Below, piece by piece: positions 33,421-44,299 of a DNA stretch of 64,000 nucleotides (positions are counted from its first letter, which is position 1; the number at the start of each line of letters is the position of its first letter). Both the position numbers and the translations under genes were made by a program. The notes under the pieces were generated by a model, which searched no databases, was not told the DNA's origin, and saw only the letters and a program-made list of their open reading frames with translations. Source of the DNA: Symbiodinium kawagutii (Eukaryota; Sar; Dinophyceae; Suessiales; Symbiodiniaceae); the NCBI GenBank assembly GCA_009767595.1, contig VSDK01020649.1:197504-261503 (forward strand), read 5' to 3'.

Positions 33421-34053
33421 ACTTGCGCAGCTCTACAACAAGACGGTGGAGACGATTTTGTCAGACATTGAGCCTGCAGCTCAGCCCGCGACGATTTTGT
33501 CAGAGATCCTCTGTGACCCAAAGCCATAACCCTTGAGCGGTGATGAATTGCAAAAGGATGCAAAAGGTGTTATGGCTAGGTTTCAGAATGGGTTTAAGTC
33601 GAAGAAGAGGTTTCAGAAGGTTGTCTTTTTCTTTTTTGCTGAAACAGTGGGAAGGGCTACTGAGATTGGGTCTTTTGTAAGCGCTGGACTGGGTGACAAC
33701 AGACTCTGGACTGTCAGAAGCAACTGACCAGGCTGGGCTGAGCACTAAGCCACCAGAGTGTTATCGTATCACCATGGGTGTCACCATGGGCGTAGTTTTC
33801 CATTTGAGTCTTCAAAACATTATGATGATGACGACTTAAACGTGTTAGGAAGTCCTGGCACAGGACTCAAACCTGCACATCAATGCCGAATTGAGCAGTG
33901 ATCGGTTGAGCTCTGATAGCTGCTATTCACATCAGGAATCAACAATGCTACCTATATGATGGTTCTGCCCGTTCAGAACTAGGTAAAGTATGGTAAAGTA
34001 TTATACAAGCCTTATATAACCATGCATAATTCGATGAATCCTTTGATCAACTC

Positions 34054-34278
34054 ATGTTCATAGGACCCAATGATACGACCTCATCAGGTGGTGACCTGCC
34101 GGTGCGAGTAGCACCGCGCGATCCAACCATACCTGATGGGGTCATTGAAACAGGACAGGTTGGTGTGGGCACTCGTTGGGAAGTCCCGAAAGTCACTCAG
34201 GACTTTATATACCCTGCCACCAGAGGTGCGAACAGGGTGAGCTGCGAAGTTTCCTCACTGATGGTGCTACAAACCTGA
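34054..34278 (+). CDS. Candidate exon, unidentified
   Basis: A plus ORF of 74 codons from ATG 34054, reading MFIGPNDTTSSGGDLPVRVA, PRDPTIPDGVIETGQVGVGT, RWEVPKVTQDFIYPATRGAN. Residue use is protein-like and GC is locally raised. No domain or splice sites identified. 34530-34690 is also open on plus (AAVEVDTPWEAAMTATQMIS) and may be another exon of the same gene. Confidence 0.35.
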   Translation: MFIGPNDTTSSGGDLPVRVAPRDPTIPDGVIETGQVGVGTRWEVPKVTQDFIYPATRGANRVSCEVSSLMVLQT

Positions 34279-34714
34279 GAAAATCAACTTTTTTTGGGGT
34301 CAGGAGACTGGGCATACCACACCCACACTGGAATAGCTTTTTGGTCGCTTGCTTCAGTTTCTTCGTTGGAGTTACCAAGATCATGTTGTTTGATCCAGTT
34401 GGCTGTGGAGCGTTCACAATGTTTTTCGTCCCAGGTGATTGGAAGCTACGAGAATGGACTGTTGTACTCCCAGCATTCATGGTGCACCCCACCAAGCAGT
34501 ATTGATCATCAGCCCAGCCATCCCCCAGCCGGAAACTCCAGATGGGCAGCAGTAGAAGTTGACACTCCATGGGAGGCAGCTATGACGGCCACGCAGATGA
34601 TTAGCTGCCTGCTGGACACTGGAACCTTCGTCGCTTGGTGGTGCAGTCCATGGCACAGGAGGATCAGCGTCAAAGTTGATCCTACCAACTAAGTAGAGCT
34701 CATGATATTTCATA

Positions 34715-34800
34715 TGATCATCATTCATCAGTCACCATCATTCACCATCATTCACCATCATTCACCATCATTCACCATCATTGAGCATCATGAATCATGC
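34715..34800. repeat. (CACCATCATT)n tandem repeat
   Basis: Seven near-perfect copies of the decamer ACCATCATTC, then decayed ATCATGAATCATG words. Confidence 0.9.
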
Positions 34801-36690
34801 TTAACCATCATAAGCCAACTCGATTCTCCTTATCACTGCAAAGCTGGTCAAGTAGGGATACCATGACAAGCCAATATGCGGATAGACTTGGATAGCCCGA
34901 AAGAACACAACATGACTCACCAGGACGATTGCGATTCGATGGTTATGACCCATAGCCAAATTTTATCCACACCTGACAACGCCGCGGATCATTGAAGTGC
35001 GTGACATTGGTGAGGGGGAACAGCGGCGCTGAGACTGGGATGGGTAGTGGTTGATGCTCTGATTGATCATGATCTCAGCTCTGAGGTACAGCACTCCCAT
35101 AGACAATATTATAGGTGAAGACGGTGTGTTTATGTATATAGATATAGATTATATAGAATGATATAGATATAGATATGATGTGTGTTGATACTTATACACG
35201 AATGTATGATTCGATATGTATAAACAGTGGTGAAAACCCGTGATTCTATTCTATTTGATTGCTGTTTTCGTATGGTCAGATATTTGACACATGTTAATGA
35301 TATTTAGTGATTATCGACATCATCCATGAATGACATACACAACTGCAACTTGAATCTTTCGGTGGCAACTGTTAAGCATAGTTAACCATGGAACATTCCA
35401 TGGTTAAGTATTAATCATAGTTCACCATAGTTGACTATGATAAACTATCAATTATTGATTGGTTAGCATAGACTGCAATTTCATTGACTATTAATCAACT
35501 ATTAATTATCAACCATCAACTATGAACCATTAACCATAGTGAACTATTGACCAACACAAATCTACATTGGACTGGCCATTTCTGAAGCCGCTTCCAGCCA
35601 CTCAGTGCTGCGTCCCCTTTGTTCAGCTGAGCACAGCTTGAAATATGGAAATCCAACGGCATCTCCAACTGGTTGGTGGTTTTATAGGGATGTAGCAAGG
35701 GTTAGGGACAAAGATCAACAATAATGGTCGAGCATCATCCACTGGTTGGTGGGGCTCCTAGTCATAGATTGGTTAATAAGCCATTTAACCAAAGTTACAT
35801 CTATCTTCCACAACTAGTTACCCTACTTAACCCTGGTTACAAACCAGCTTAGCTAACCAGGGGGCCCTTCCTTGAAGGGGTCACAGATTATGACAATCCA
35901 ACAGTAACCAAGTTCCTAGCCATGGATTCCAAGGTTGCGCTATCTTGTTCACCACTAGGGCTACCACTGAACGCTATGTGTTCCACCGTTGCATCAACTT
36001 CGCTCAGGGAGCCTACGAGGGGCAGATCTTGAGATACATCATCCAACACCTCAAGCCTCGAGACAGCACCCACCATTGGTTCCGGTTGGGGTTGAGGAAC
36101 ATGAAGGATCAGAGTCGGGTTCCACATCCACCCATAGGTAGATAGATCGATAGGTAGGTAGACAGTTTCCGAAAAGAAAAGAGGATATAAAATCGCTAGA
36201 TTGATTGACCGATAGATCGAGAGGTGAAATAGGGACAGAAATCTATTTACGAACCTTAGATTCTACCTGTGTCCGTAGAACGTAGTCAGAGTGGTTGCTC
36301 CACTTCTTGTTCTGCTACTGCTTGCTCCGCCAATGGTAGTCTCCAGTCTTTAATCTTTGGTTGACACGTCCCATCGTTTTCTTTAGTCATACTCCAGCAG
36401 CATATCCAAGAGATCTCAAATTCTGAAACCCCAACGGAAAGGATTCACCAATTGCCTGGGGTATGTTCCTGGGCTTGTTGGATCTTTCTTGGGCAAACAA
36501 GGTTTCGTGAATGTTTCATCATTATTAGGGCTATTGTGATCAACGTCTCAATGTTCTGACGGATCCTGCAGAAAGGATTTCCATACTCTTGACATGCTTT
36601 GGATTGCGGAAACGCGGATTCATGATTATCTCCACGTTGCGTTTCTTTCTGCAAATTGGGGTATTACCATCGTGGTATTTAACAAACAGA
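34801..36690. other. Repeat background with one ambiguous open island
   Basis: 35910-36130 is open on plus (RYVFHRCINFAQGAYEGQIL) and on minus (SRLEVLDDVSQDLPLVGSLS). Both look protein-like and I cannot choose. 35120-35215 is a TATAGATATAGAT microsatellite. 35350-35560 is rich in TTAACCATGG/CTATTAATC words. Confidence 0.3.
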
Positions 36691-36691
36691 C

Positions 36692-36790
36692 GGGGGTTTC
36701 TCAAAATAGGGTACCCCCAACTCATCCCAGATTCATCATTTATAATAAGCCAATCATTGGAGGGGTACCCCTATGGCTTGTGAAACAACC
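36692..36790. mobile_element. Family 1 MITE-like element, copy 13
   Basis: Left GGGGGTTTCTCAAAATAGGG, TACCCCCAACTCATCC, right GGGGTACCCCTATGGCTTGT, GAAAC. Unusually symmetric: both halves carry GGGTACCCC. Confidence 0.9.
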
Positions 36791-37619
36791 ATATAGAAGT
36801 TGTTCAACCATTATGATGGGTGATCATCCCCTACTACGAACCATTGTAATCTGCTATAAAACCATTGAGAAACCACCAAAATTGAGGTGCTGCTGTTTGA
36901 GATTTATCCTCCTCTCAACGATCTCCAAACATAGCAATCCACTGATAGGCAAAGTCGTGCATTGAGAAGTTGTGAAAATTGCCAACGGCAGTAAGTTCGA
37001 GGATCAATTGACTTAGTTGCTTAGTGAGTTAGTGAATTAGTGAGCTGGCTAGTTAGCTGGATCTCGTCCACCAGCAGCACCGGCTATTGAAAACCACTAG
37101 CAGGATCTCGATCCATCAGATAAACTTCAGATAAACACCCACATTTGAAGGTCAATCGTCAGTGGTGTAGCTGTTGGATTGTCCATACGGCCTTGGCCAA
37201 GGCAACCAGTCAGCATCAATGACCTGAACTTCCAGCTGACCATTGTGAACACGCTCCTGGACAGGTATCGTTTGTACATGGCTCTGGTGATCGTTGATGG
37301 CTAATGATGGCAAATCAGCCGTGGTTAATGATGGTTCATGAGTTTGTGATTGTTGATGATGCTGATTCATGGCTATGGCAAACGATTCATGTTCAATTGG
37401 CAAACTAATTATTGTTAATAGTTAGCAACATGGCTAAACTTCACATGGCCAACTATGGCTGACTATGGCGAATTGATGGTCTGGCTTTGTTCATAGCCAT
37501 GACGCCGGCAGCTCCGGCATGGCGGAAAGGGGGGCAATTTTTCGGAACTGCTGGTGGATCGCCATGTTCGATGGTGAGCTGAACCAATCTATCAGTCCAG
37601 ACACCGGTAGCCAATAGTT

Positions 37620-37870
37620 TATTTACATGTATATACATGCATAATTATGTAATATATGCATATGTATATACTTATTTATAATATGACATGCTCACATATA
37701 TATATATATATAAATATATTTATACATATATTTATATTTATACATATATTATATGACATGCACATATGTATATATATATATAGTATGACGTGCTCACACA
37801 CACATATATATACATCTATTATATGACATGCATGTGTAAACATGTATCTCTATACAAAGTAATCATGATA
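37620..37870. repeat. TA-rich array with four TATGACATGC boxes
   Basis: (TA)n and TTTATA tracts broken by TATGACATGCTCACATATA (37683), TATGACATGCACATATGTA (37750), TATGACGTGCTCACACACA (37784) and TATGACATGCATGTG (37823). Irregular spacing (67, 34 and 39 bp). Confidence 0.8.
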
Positions 37871-38153
37871 CATTTATGTGCATGATATCACAGATGTTTG
37901 AGGTAAGTTTTATCACCAGTGCAACTCAAGCATTGCTGCACCTGCTCACTCTTGGGTAGCCGAGCATGGCCAGACTTGTGAAGTTTCCTTTGCTGTGCTA
38001 TGAGATCGCAAGGCCGGGGACATCGAAGGACTGTTGGGGTTTTGGATGATGATAATGTGACGGCTGTCATGCAACCTGGGCAATCTGTTGCAGTCAATTT
38101 TGCATTTTTTTAATTAAACAAAGAACATAAAAAATGAGCTCCAAGTTGACAAC

Positions 38154-38213
38154 ATATGGCTGTGGGTCATTATCCCCCATTATTGGTTGGCTAATATTGA
38201 CCCATAGCCATAT
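38154..38213. mobile_element. Short family 2 element (60 bp)
   Basis: ATATGGCTGTGGGTCATTAT at the left and AATATTGACCCATAGCCATAT at the right leave only about 20 bp between the inverted ends. This is an internally deleted copy, almost all terminal repeat. Confidence 0.75.
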
Positions 38214-38383
38214 AAATTGAACTTCAGCTCCACGTTGGAAACTCCAAAAGACACGGCACCGCAGCCACGAATCGCTGCACCTCAGGATGCAAGAGCTGTG
38301 TGTGAAACTGCCACCGCTACGCAGCTATGTGGGGATCTTGGGGGCGCAGGCTGCGATGCATTGGTTTTGTTATAACCATATGG

Positions 38384-38498
38384 CTATGGGTCAAGCACTT
38401 AACCAACCAATAATGGGGATAATGACCAACCAACAATAAGGGAAACAATGGTTAATGATGGGGAACCAGGGGTACGGGGTTTTGACCCACAGCCATGT
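38384..38498. mobile_element. Family 2 MITE-like element, reference-like copy
   Basis: CATATGGCTATGGGTCAAGC at the left, GGGTTTTGACCCACAGCCAT at the right. Interior ACCAACCAATAATGGGGATA, AATGATGGGGAACCAGGGG. About 115 bp. Confidence 0.9.
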
Positions 38499-38514
38499 CA
38501 ACCTGTTGTTGCAA

Positions 38515-38770
38515 CAACTTGGTGTTTACCTATGCTTTTATGATAATTAATCATTTATGGTGAGAGTTATAAGTAGCAACTTGGTGTTTACCAATGCTTT
38601 TTATCATAATCGTGTGTGATCATATATAGTACTTGGTGTTGACCTATGCTTTTATTGTAATCACATGTGGTCAGTTAACCTATTGGTAGATAGTCAACCT
38701 ATGGTTACTTAACCTATTGTTTTTACCAATGCTTTATTTTAATTCATCATTTCTGCTTAGTGAACCTATT
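38515..38770. repeat. Diverged tandem repeat of about 60 bp
   Basis: ACTTGGTGTTTACCTATGCT at 38518, ACTTGGTGTTTACCAATGCT at 38578, ACTTGGTGTTGACCTATGCT at 38631, TTTTTACCAATGCTTTA at 38718. Four diverged units of 52-88 bp. Non-coding. Confidence 0.8.
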
Positions 38771-38784
38771 GGTAGAACCCAGAA

Positions 38785-38958
38785 ATTGCTGTTTTTGCCC
38801 CAACCCGAGCCGTTGGCGAAGCTTCAGGTCACCTATGCCGCTCAGCTCTCAGAGCTCATTCCGCAGGAAGCGAGCGTGCGAACTCGTTCGTGCAGAGCCT
38901 GGAGGTTCACCAAGCCCATTGCTCGACCAAATTTTTTCCAAGATTTTGTGGGCATTTA
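38785..38958 (+). CDS. Candidate exon, unidentified
   Basis: A GC-rich island after the diverged repeat. The plus frame reads TQKLLFLPQPEPLAKLQVTY, AAQLSELIPQEASVRTRSCR, AWRFTKPIARPNFFQDFVGI and a TAA. The middle part (PEPLAKLQVTYAAQLSEL) is helix-like and convincing. A second plus frame is open as well. The 5' end is not fixed. Confidence 0.35.
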
Positions 38959-39024
38959 ACAAAGGGGATGATCATAGGGGATCATAGGGATTATAGGGGA
39001 TCATAGGATGGTTAATCTACATCA

Positions 39025-39290
39025 ATTTACCATTCTTTATCCGCTACTGAGCCAGTATTCTCCGATGGTTATCCGTGATCTAGATTTGTTTGGCGGTGAT
39101 TCACCATTCTTTATCCACTACTGAGCATTACTGAGCCAGTTTTATCGACTCGTTATCCATAACTGAGATGTACTTGGCCATGATTATCCAATCGTTATCC
39201 ATAACCTAGATGTAATTGCCCATTATTTCCCATTCACTATCCACTACTGGGCTATTGTTAAGCCATCCTGAAGCACTGCCAATCACTGTT
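39025..39290. repeat. Diverged tandem repeat, about 80 bp
   Basis: ACCATTCTTTATCCGCTACT, ACCATTCTTTATCCACTACT, CCAATCGTTATCCATAACC and CCATTCACTATCCACTACTG head four diverged units. Confidence 0.75.
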
Positions 39291-39498
39291 ACCCACAGTT
39301 GACCATAACTATTCACCATAGCCAGATCACAGGGGCTTCGGTCGAGTCAAAGCTGCACATGGTTGTGAACACGCTGCCAATGCGCAAAGCCTTTGTTTTA
39401 ACCCCAAGGGACCCAAGGTTTGGCAGCCACGAAGCAGAATGAACCCATGACTGCCATAGTGTTTCCAGCTTGTCTCAAGCCCATGGCCCGCTACTCCT

Positions 39499-39690
39499 TG
39501 GGGGACCGGGACCTGTGAACTGCTCGAGCAGTGCCTTGAGGAGCATCGACAGGCAGCGTCTCTGCCAAAACAAGAGATGGCGCGCATCGGGCCCTCCGTC
39601 CCACACGCACCGGGCAAGCAATTCGTCCTAGGCCGTCAGGGAGCAGCTGATCGGGGCACATGCATGGCTGCTTGCAGAGCTGGATCTGGT
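39499..39690 (+). CDS. Candidate exon, unidentified
   Basis: The plus frame reads TCELLEQCLEEHRQAASLPK, QEMARIGPSVPHAPGKQFVL, GRQGAADRGTCMAACRAG. It has a helical Glu/Gln-rich start followed by a Gly/Ala-rich part. GC is high relative to the flanks. A family 3 element begins 18 bp after the island. Ends are not fixed. The minus strand is open too (about 96-102 codons, partly over the same bases), but with less protein-like residues. Confidence 0.4.
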
Positions 39691-39707
39691 AGAAATGGAT
39701 TGAAAAT

Positions 39708-39803
39708 GGTGGTTGGTATTTTTTGTTTTCCCAGAAGTATCTATTAGAAACAAATGATTGGTTGACCAATATTTTACATAGAGGTGGTTCAACCACCAAC
39801 CAG
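39708..39803. mobile_element. Family 3 MITE-like element
   Basis: Left ATGGTGGTTGGTATTTTTTG, interior GATTGGTTGACCAATATTTT, right TTCAACCACCAACCAG. Left terminus slightly damaged. 96 bp. Confidence 0.75.
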
Positions 39804-40899
39804 AGATATTAAGGAAATCCTGCACAATCTGGACATTCCGGATAGATGAACATGATGAACCCATGTGAATCCCCTGAACAAATCAGAGGCTTCACGAATC
39901 CGTTTTTTGCGGTGCAGGTCCTTGTCTCCGTCAGTGTTGATGTTTTCAACTGCCACTTAGCTTGCCCCCAAATCGTAAGTAGCTGAAACAACAGGTGCTG
40001 CAACGAATGGCTAGCGAACAGCGTGACTATCGCTACTTGAAATGGGTCACAAGAAATGGGATCCTGGGCCCCTGGGTTGCCACCTGCCAGTCTTTGACAA
40101 GACTGACTGGACAACAGGACCGAAACTCCTGGGGGTTGGTTTCAGGAGGCACAGCAACAACTGGATGTCGTACATGTCCAGTTCCTGAATCGTAAGGACT
40201 CGTAGACCTACTTGGTGGCACCAGAATCCATCTCTTGGGAATCTCAACATTCAACTTTTTACATATCTAAAAAAGTCTAAACAAATCTAACATTCAACAA
40301 GAGACAATCTAAGAGTTCTGTCCTATTCAACAATCTAAGAGTTCTCTCTCTGTTTTGACAGCGCTCAATCAATGGGACCGAAGAAATGAGTTGCTGTTTA
40401 GATAGTTTTTTTTTCCCGGTAACCCGGCATGGTCACTACCAGGTACTCGTACTGTAGGAGCATTGAACAGGTGTGTTTGCTTTTTGCGCATGGTTCACGA
40501 CACAAAAACTGTGTGAACATCCCAACAGTGCCAAGGACATCCAAGGACCGTACTTTCCTAGCTGGTTGAAACCACTTCCTGCTCGAAGATACTTGTTCCG
40601 ACCCAAAGGTATTTGGAGGAGGTGAGGGCAATGCTGTTAATTGCCGTGGCCATGTGTTTTTGGGCTTCATCCATGCAGGACCGCTTTACCAGTACCTTGT
40701 CGCCACGCGCTCAGAAATCTGCTGACTGAGTCAAGTGTAGAATTTGGAACGATGGAACCAATGATGTAATCTGTCGTCTCGCAGAGCAAACGCGGTTCCC
40801 AGTTGGCAGGGCATGCAAGGACCCTATTGAGACATCGTGTGTGGAAAGTTTTTAGGACAGGTTGCATCTGATTGTTTGCATTGCGTTACATCCCCGATT

Positions 40900-40902
40900 G
40901 AC

Positions 40903-40992
<90 letters not shown>

Positions 40993-41911
40993 GNNNNNNN
41001 NNNNNNNNNNNNNNNNNNNNNNNNNNNNNNNNNNNNNNNNNNNNNNNNNNNNNNNNNNNNNNNNNNNNNNNNNNNNNNNNNNNNNNNNNNNNNNNNNNNN
41101 NNNNNNNNNNNNNNNNNNNNNNNNNNNNNNNNNNNNNNNNNNNNNNNNNNNNNNNNNNNNNNNNNNNNNNNNNNNNNNNNNNNNNNNNNNNNNNNNNNNN
41201 NNNNNNNNNNNNNNNNNNNNNNNNNNNNNNNNNNNNNNNNNNNNNNNNNNNNNNNNNNNNNNNNNNNNNNNNNNNNNNNNNNNNNNNNNNNNNNNNNNNN
41301 NNNNNNNNNNNNNNNNNNNNNNNNNNNNNNNNNNNNNNNNNNNNNNNNNNNNNNNNNNNNNNNNNNNNNNNNNNNNNNNNNNNNNNNNNNNNNNNNNNNN
41401 NNNNNNNNNNNNNNNNNNNNNNNNNNNNNNNNNNNNNNNNNNNNNNNNNNNNNNNNNNNNNNNNNNNNNNNNNNNNNNNNNNNNNNNNNNNNNNNNNNNN
41501 NNNNNNNNNNNNNNNNNNNNNNNNNNNNNNNNNNNNNNNNNNNNNNNNNNNNNNNNNNNNNNNNNNNNNNNNNNNNNNNNNNNNNNNNNNNNNNNNNNNN
41601 NNNNNNNNNNNNNNNNNNNNNNNNNNNNNNNNNNNNNNNNNNNNNNNNNNNNNNNNNNNNNNNNNNNNNNNNNNNNNNNNNNNNNNNNNNNNNNNNNNNN
41701 NNNNNNNNNNNNNNNNNNNNNNNNNNNNNNNNNNNNNNNNNNNNNNNNNNNNNNNNNNNNNNNNNNNNNNNNNNNNNNNNNNNNNNNNNNNNNNNNNNNN
41801 NNNNNNNNNNNNNNNNNNNNNNNNNNNNNNNNNNNNNNNNNNNNNNNNNNNNNNNNNNNNNNNNNNNNNNNNNNNNNNNNNNNNNNNNNNNNNNNNNNNN
41901 NNNNNTCATCG

Positions 41912-41978
<67 letters not shown>

Positions 41979-41986
41979 TGTCATCG

Positions 41987-42023
<37 letters not shown>

Positions 42024-42072
42024 CGTCATCATCATCATCATCATCATCATCATCAGCATCATCATCATCATG
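40900..42072. repeat. Long (ATC)n microsatellite with assembly gap
   Basis: Near-perfect ATC repeats at 40905-40993 and 41906-42072, with a few GTC/CTC/AGC variants in the right part. They are separated by 912 N (40994-41905). The reading frames give poly-Ile, poly-Ser, poly-His or poly-Met/Asp and are meaningless. The gap size may be an estimate. Confidence 0.98.
40994..41905. other. Assembly gap (912 N)
   Basis: Run of N within the ATC microsatellite. Confidence 1.
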
Positions 42073-42119
42073 TGATCGTGCTATTTACTATTTCATACCA
42101 TGGTGATCGTAGCTGGTGA

Positions 42120-42317
42120 TTGGCCCCCGGCTTCGATGGGTGGTTCCTGACGAACATGGACGAAGCATTTGCCACACCTCGATCCGAGGAGGATCCGTTC
42201 GGACGCCTAGTGACGCGCGACACTGGGGGCCCTGGGGAGGTCGCTGGCACCAGCGAACCCCAGGGGTTGACCCCTGAGTCATACCACTCAGCTGGTTTTA
42301 AGGAGGTACGGAATTGA
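42120..42317 (+). CDS. Candidate exon, unidentified
   Basis: A GC-rich island after the microsatellite. The plus frame reads APGFDGWFLTNMDEAFATPR, SEEDPFGRLVTRDTGGPGEV, AGTSEPQGLTPESYHSAGFK, EVRN then TGA. An acidic and Gly/Pro-rich soluble segment. Two minus frames are also open but Arg/Ser-rich. Splice sites unresolved. Confidence 0.4.
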   Translation: MAPGFDGWFLTNMDEAFATPRSEEDPFGRLVTRDTGGPGEVAGTSEPQGLTPESYHSAGFKEVRN

Positions 42318-43620
42318 TGGTGAATGGCTTAACGCTTGAGGTTGAATTGCGGGGAAACATGGCGAAACTAATTAAAACGAACCATTCATTGATGGCAAAC
42401 AATCTTGTCAATCGATGCTAATTCTGTTGGTGGTTTAATTGATATATTTCCCCAGATTTGGTATGGTTGATTGATTGACGCACATATTGACATATTTTTT
42501 TGATGGTTTGGTACTGTCAATTGATGGCTTATTCAAGGTTAATACAGCTAATTGACTCATTGAGTTCATGTAGTAATTGCACAGACAATTTCACACATGT
42601 CATTTGACACCGAGGGGTTCATCAGTTAAATCATACCTACTCACAGTTCCAGAAGCCCTCCTTCAGTGGCTGTCAACCAGTTCGTGGCGGGGTTGCTCAT
42701 GCAAAGATGTTGCTCGTTGCATAGACTCATAGACCTACCAAATCATTTTTTTATTCTGGGCGAGGACATGCATGCTATATGTATTCGCATGCGGGCACAT
42801 ACACATAGTGTTTATATACGGTATGACTAAAGTGGATATATCACGGTGTGTATTAAAATGCGAAAGCCACACAGACACACACACACACACACACGCACAC
42901 TTTCTGTCACATACTTCATGATACCTACACGTTTGCAAGCATTTGGATCGTTTGGTGTTTACACCTTGCAGCGAATGGAAGGCTTGCAGAAGGTTGTTCA
43001 TGAGCACGTGCTTACTTCCTACAGAACTCGGAATACCCCAATCTGTTGATTAATCATTGTTAGTCAATAATGTTTGAATTTGCCCAAGTCCCACTAATCA
43101 TTCAGCCCAATTGTGTGACCACCTTGCCTTGCACACGGAAACTCCGCTGTGGTTGACCAATTTTTGGGATTGGATGGCCGCGACCACCTGGTTGCCTGGC
43201 AGGAGACGTGCGGAGGCTGGATGGGTAGCTGCCCGCTGGAGCCACGATGGATGTTGGCATCGGAACCATGTTTGGGACGACACGGATACGTGCGGATACG
43301 TGCGGATACGTGCGGATTCCTTCCCCTTCATGCCCACTGATTTCATTTGATTTCATGGATGGGGCTACAGTTTCTGAACAGCCTCAGTAGAGATTCAGAA
43401 CTGGACAGCTCTTGCTATCTCTGGACGAATGGCTGCTTCATGGCTGAAGTTCATGGTTGACTGTGGGTGGGCCCTGTTGTCAATTGATTCCTTCAACGGA
43501 AATCACCATCATGGTCAACCACATCACTTGTCAGTTGGAACCACCAGAGGTAGATGAACCCAACCCATCAGTGGTTACTGGGGGCCCAGGTTGTTGAACC
43601 GGTTCCAAGCTGTGGTTCCC

Positions 43621-43725
43621 GCAGCGCCTGCAGGCGATGGCAGTTCCGCCTGACATGTTTGGGGGTCACAACTGGCGGCCGAGAGGCAGTGAAGCAGGAA
43701 GTATCCATGGTCAACCATGAACTAT
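43621..43725 (+). CDS. Candidate exon next to a family 3 element
   Basis: After GTGGTTCCCGCAG (ending 43624) two plus frames are plausible. One reads RLQAMAVPPDMFGGHNWRPR, GSEAGSIHGQP then TGA at 43718. The other reads LGVTTGGREAVKQEVSMVNH, ELS and runs into the family 3 element at 43726. In that frame, removing the element from its first GT to its last AG continues as DYLSFGTWHYPFIVAHFSPR. The frame is undecided. Confidence 0.35.
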
Positions 43726-43823
43726 CTGGTTGGTGGTTTTAGACATTTTTTATTTTCACTAGTGATTCTTAACAACTGGTTGGTTGACTAATATTTTTCA
43801 TAGGGGTTCAAACCACCAACCAG
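43726..43823. mobile_element. Family 3 MITE-like element with 5-bp target duplication
   Basis: 98 bp, from CTGGTTGGTGGTTTTAGAC to GGTTCAAACCACCAACCAG. Flanked by ACTAT on both sides (43721-43725 and 43824-43828). The element begins CTG-GT and ends CAG, so its inverted ends supply a GT near the start and an AG at the end. Confidence 0.9.
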
Positions 43824-44088
43824 ACTATCTATCATTCGGCACGTGGCACTATCCATTCATCGTCGCACATTTTTCGCCTCGAATTCTTCGAATGAATTAA
43901 CATGACTTGTCCGTGCCTGTTCGACCATGATTTATTTTGCCCATGGTTATGCATGATCCGTCAGCTTTGTCACTTCAAGGGGGGTTTGCATTGGCAGACA
44001 CCAACTTCGGACCAGACTGAAGTGACCTCTGGGATCTCACAGGTGGTCAGTTATAAGTAAGTTATATAAGGGTACAATCACTGAGCAA

Positions 44089-44162
44089 GTGGTTGTACCA
44101 GGTGGTTGTACCAGGTGGTTGTACCAGGTAGTTGTACCAGGTGGTTGTACCAGGTGTACCAA
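44089..44162. repeat. 13-bp tandem repeat
   Basis: Five copies of GTGGTTGTACCAG, one with GTAGTTG. Simple tandem repeat in open frame MYQVVVPGSCTRWLYQV, of no evident meaning. Confidence 0.9.
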
Positions 44163-44299
44163 CTGGTTGCTCATCAGATACAATCGCTAACCTTGATTGA
44201 AGTCCTGATGACCGAATCGTCAAATGCAAGCACGACACTGGGCAGCTTTTCTGACGAAAAGCTCATAGTAGTGGCCTATGAGTTCAGCTTGACTGATGC

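Noticed and set aside
38515-38770. CRISPR-like array
   Set aside because: Repeats are diverged and spacers unequal; a decayed tandem repeat in eukaryotic DNA.
40824-42106. ORFs of more than 400 codons (poly-Ile, Ser, Met/Asp)
   Set aside because: Products of the ATC microsatellite and 912 N; not genes.
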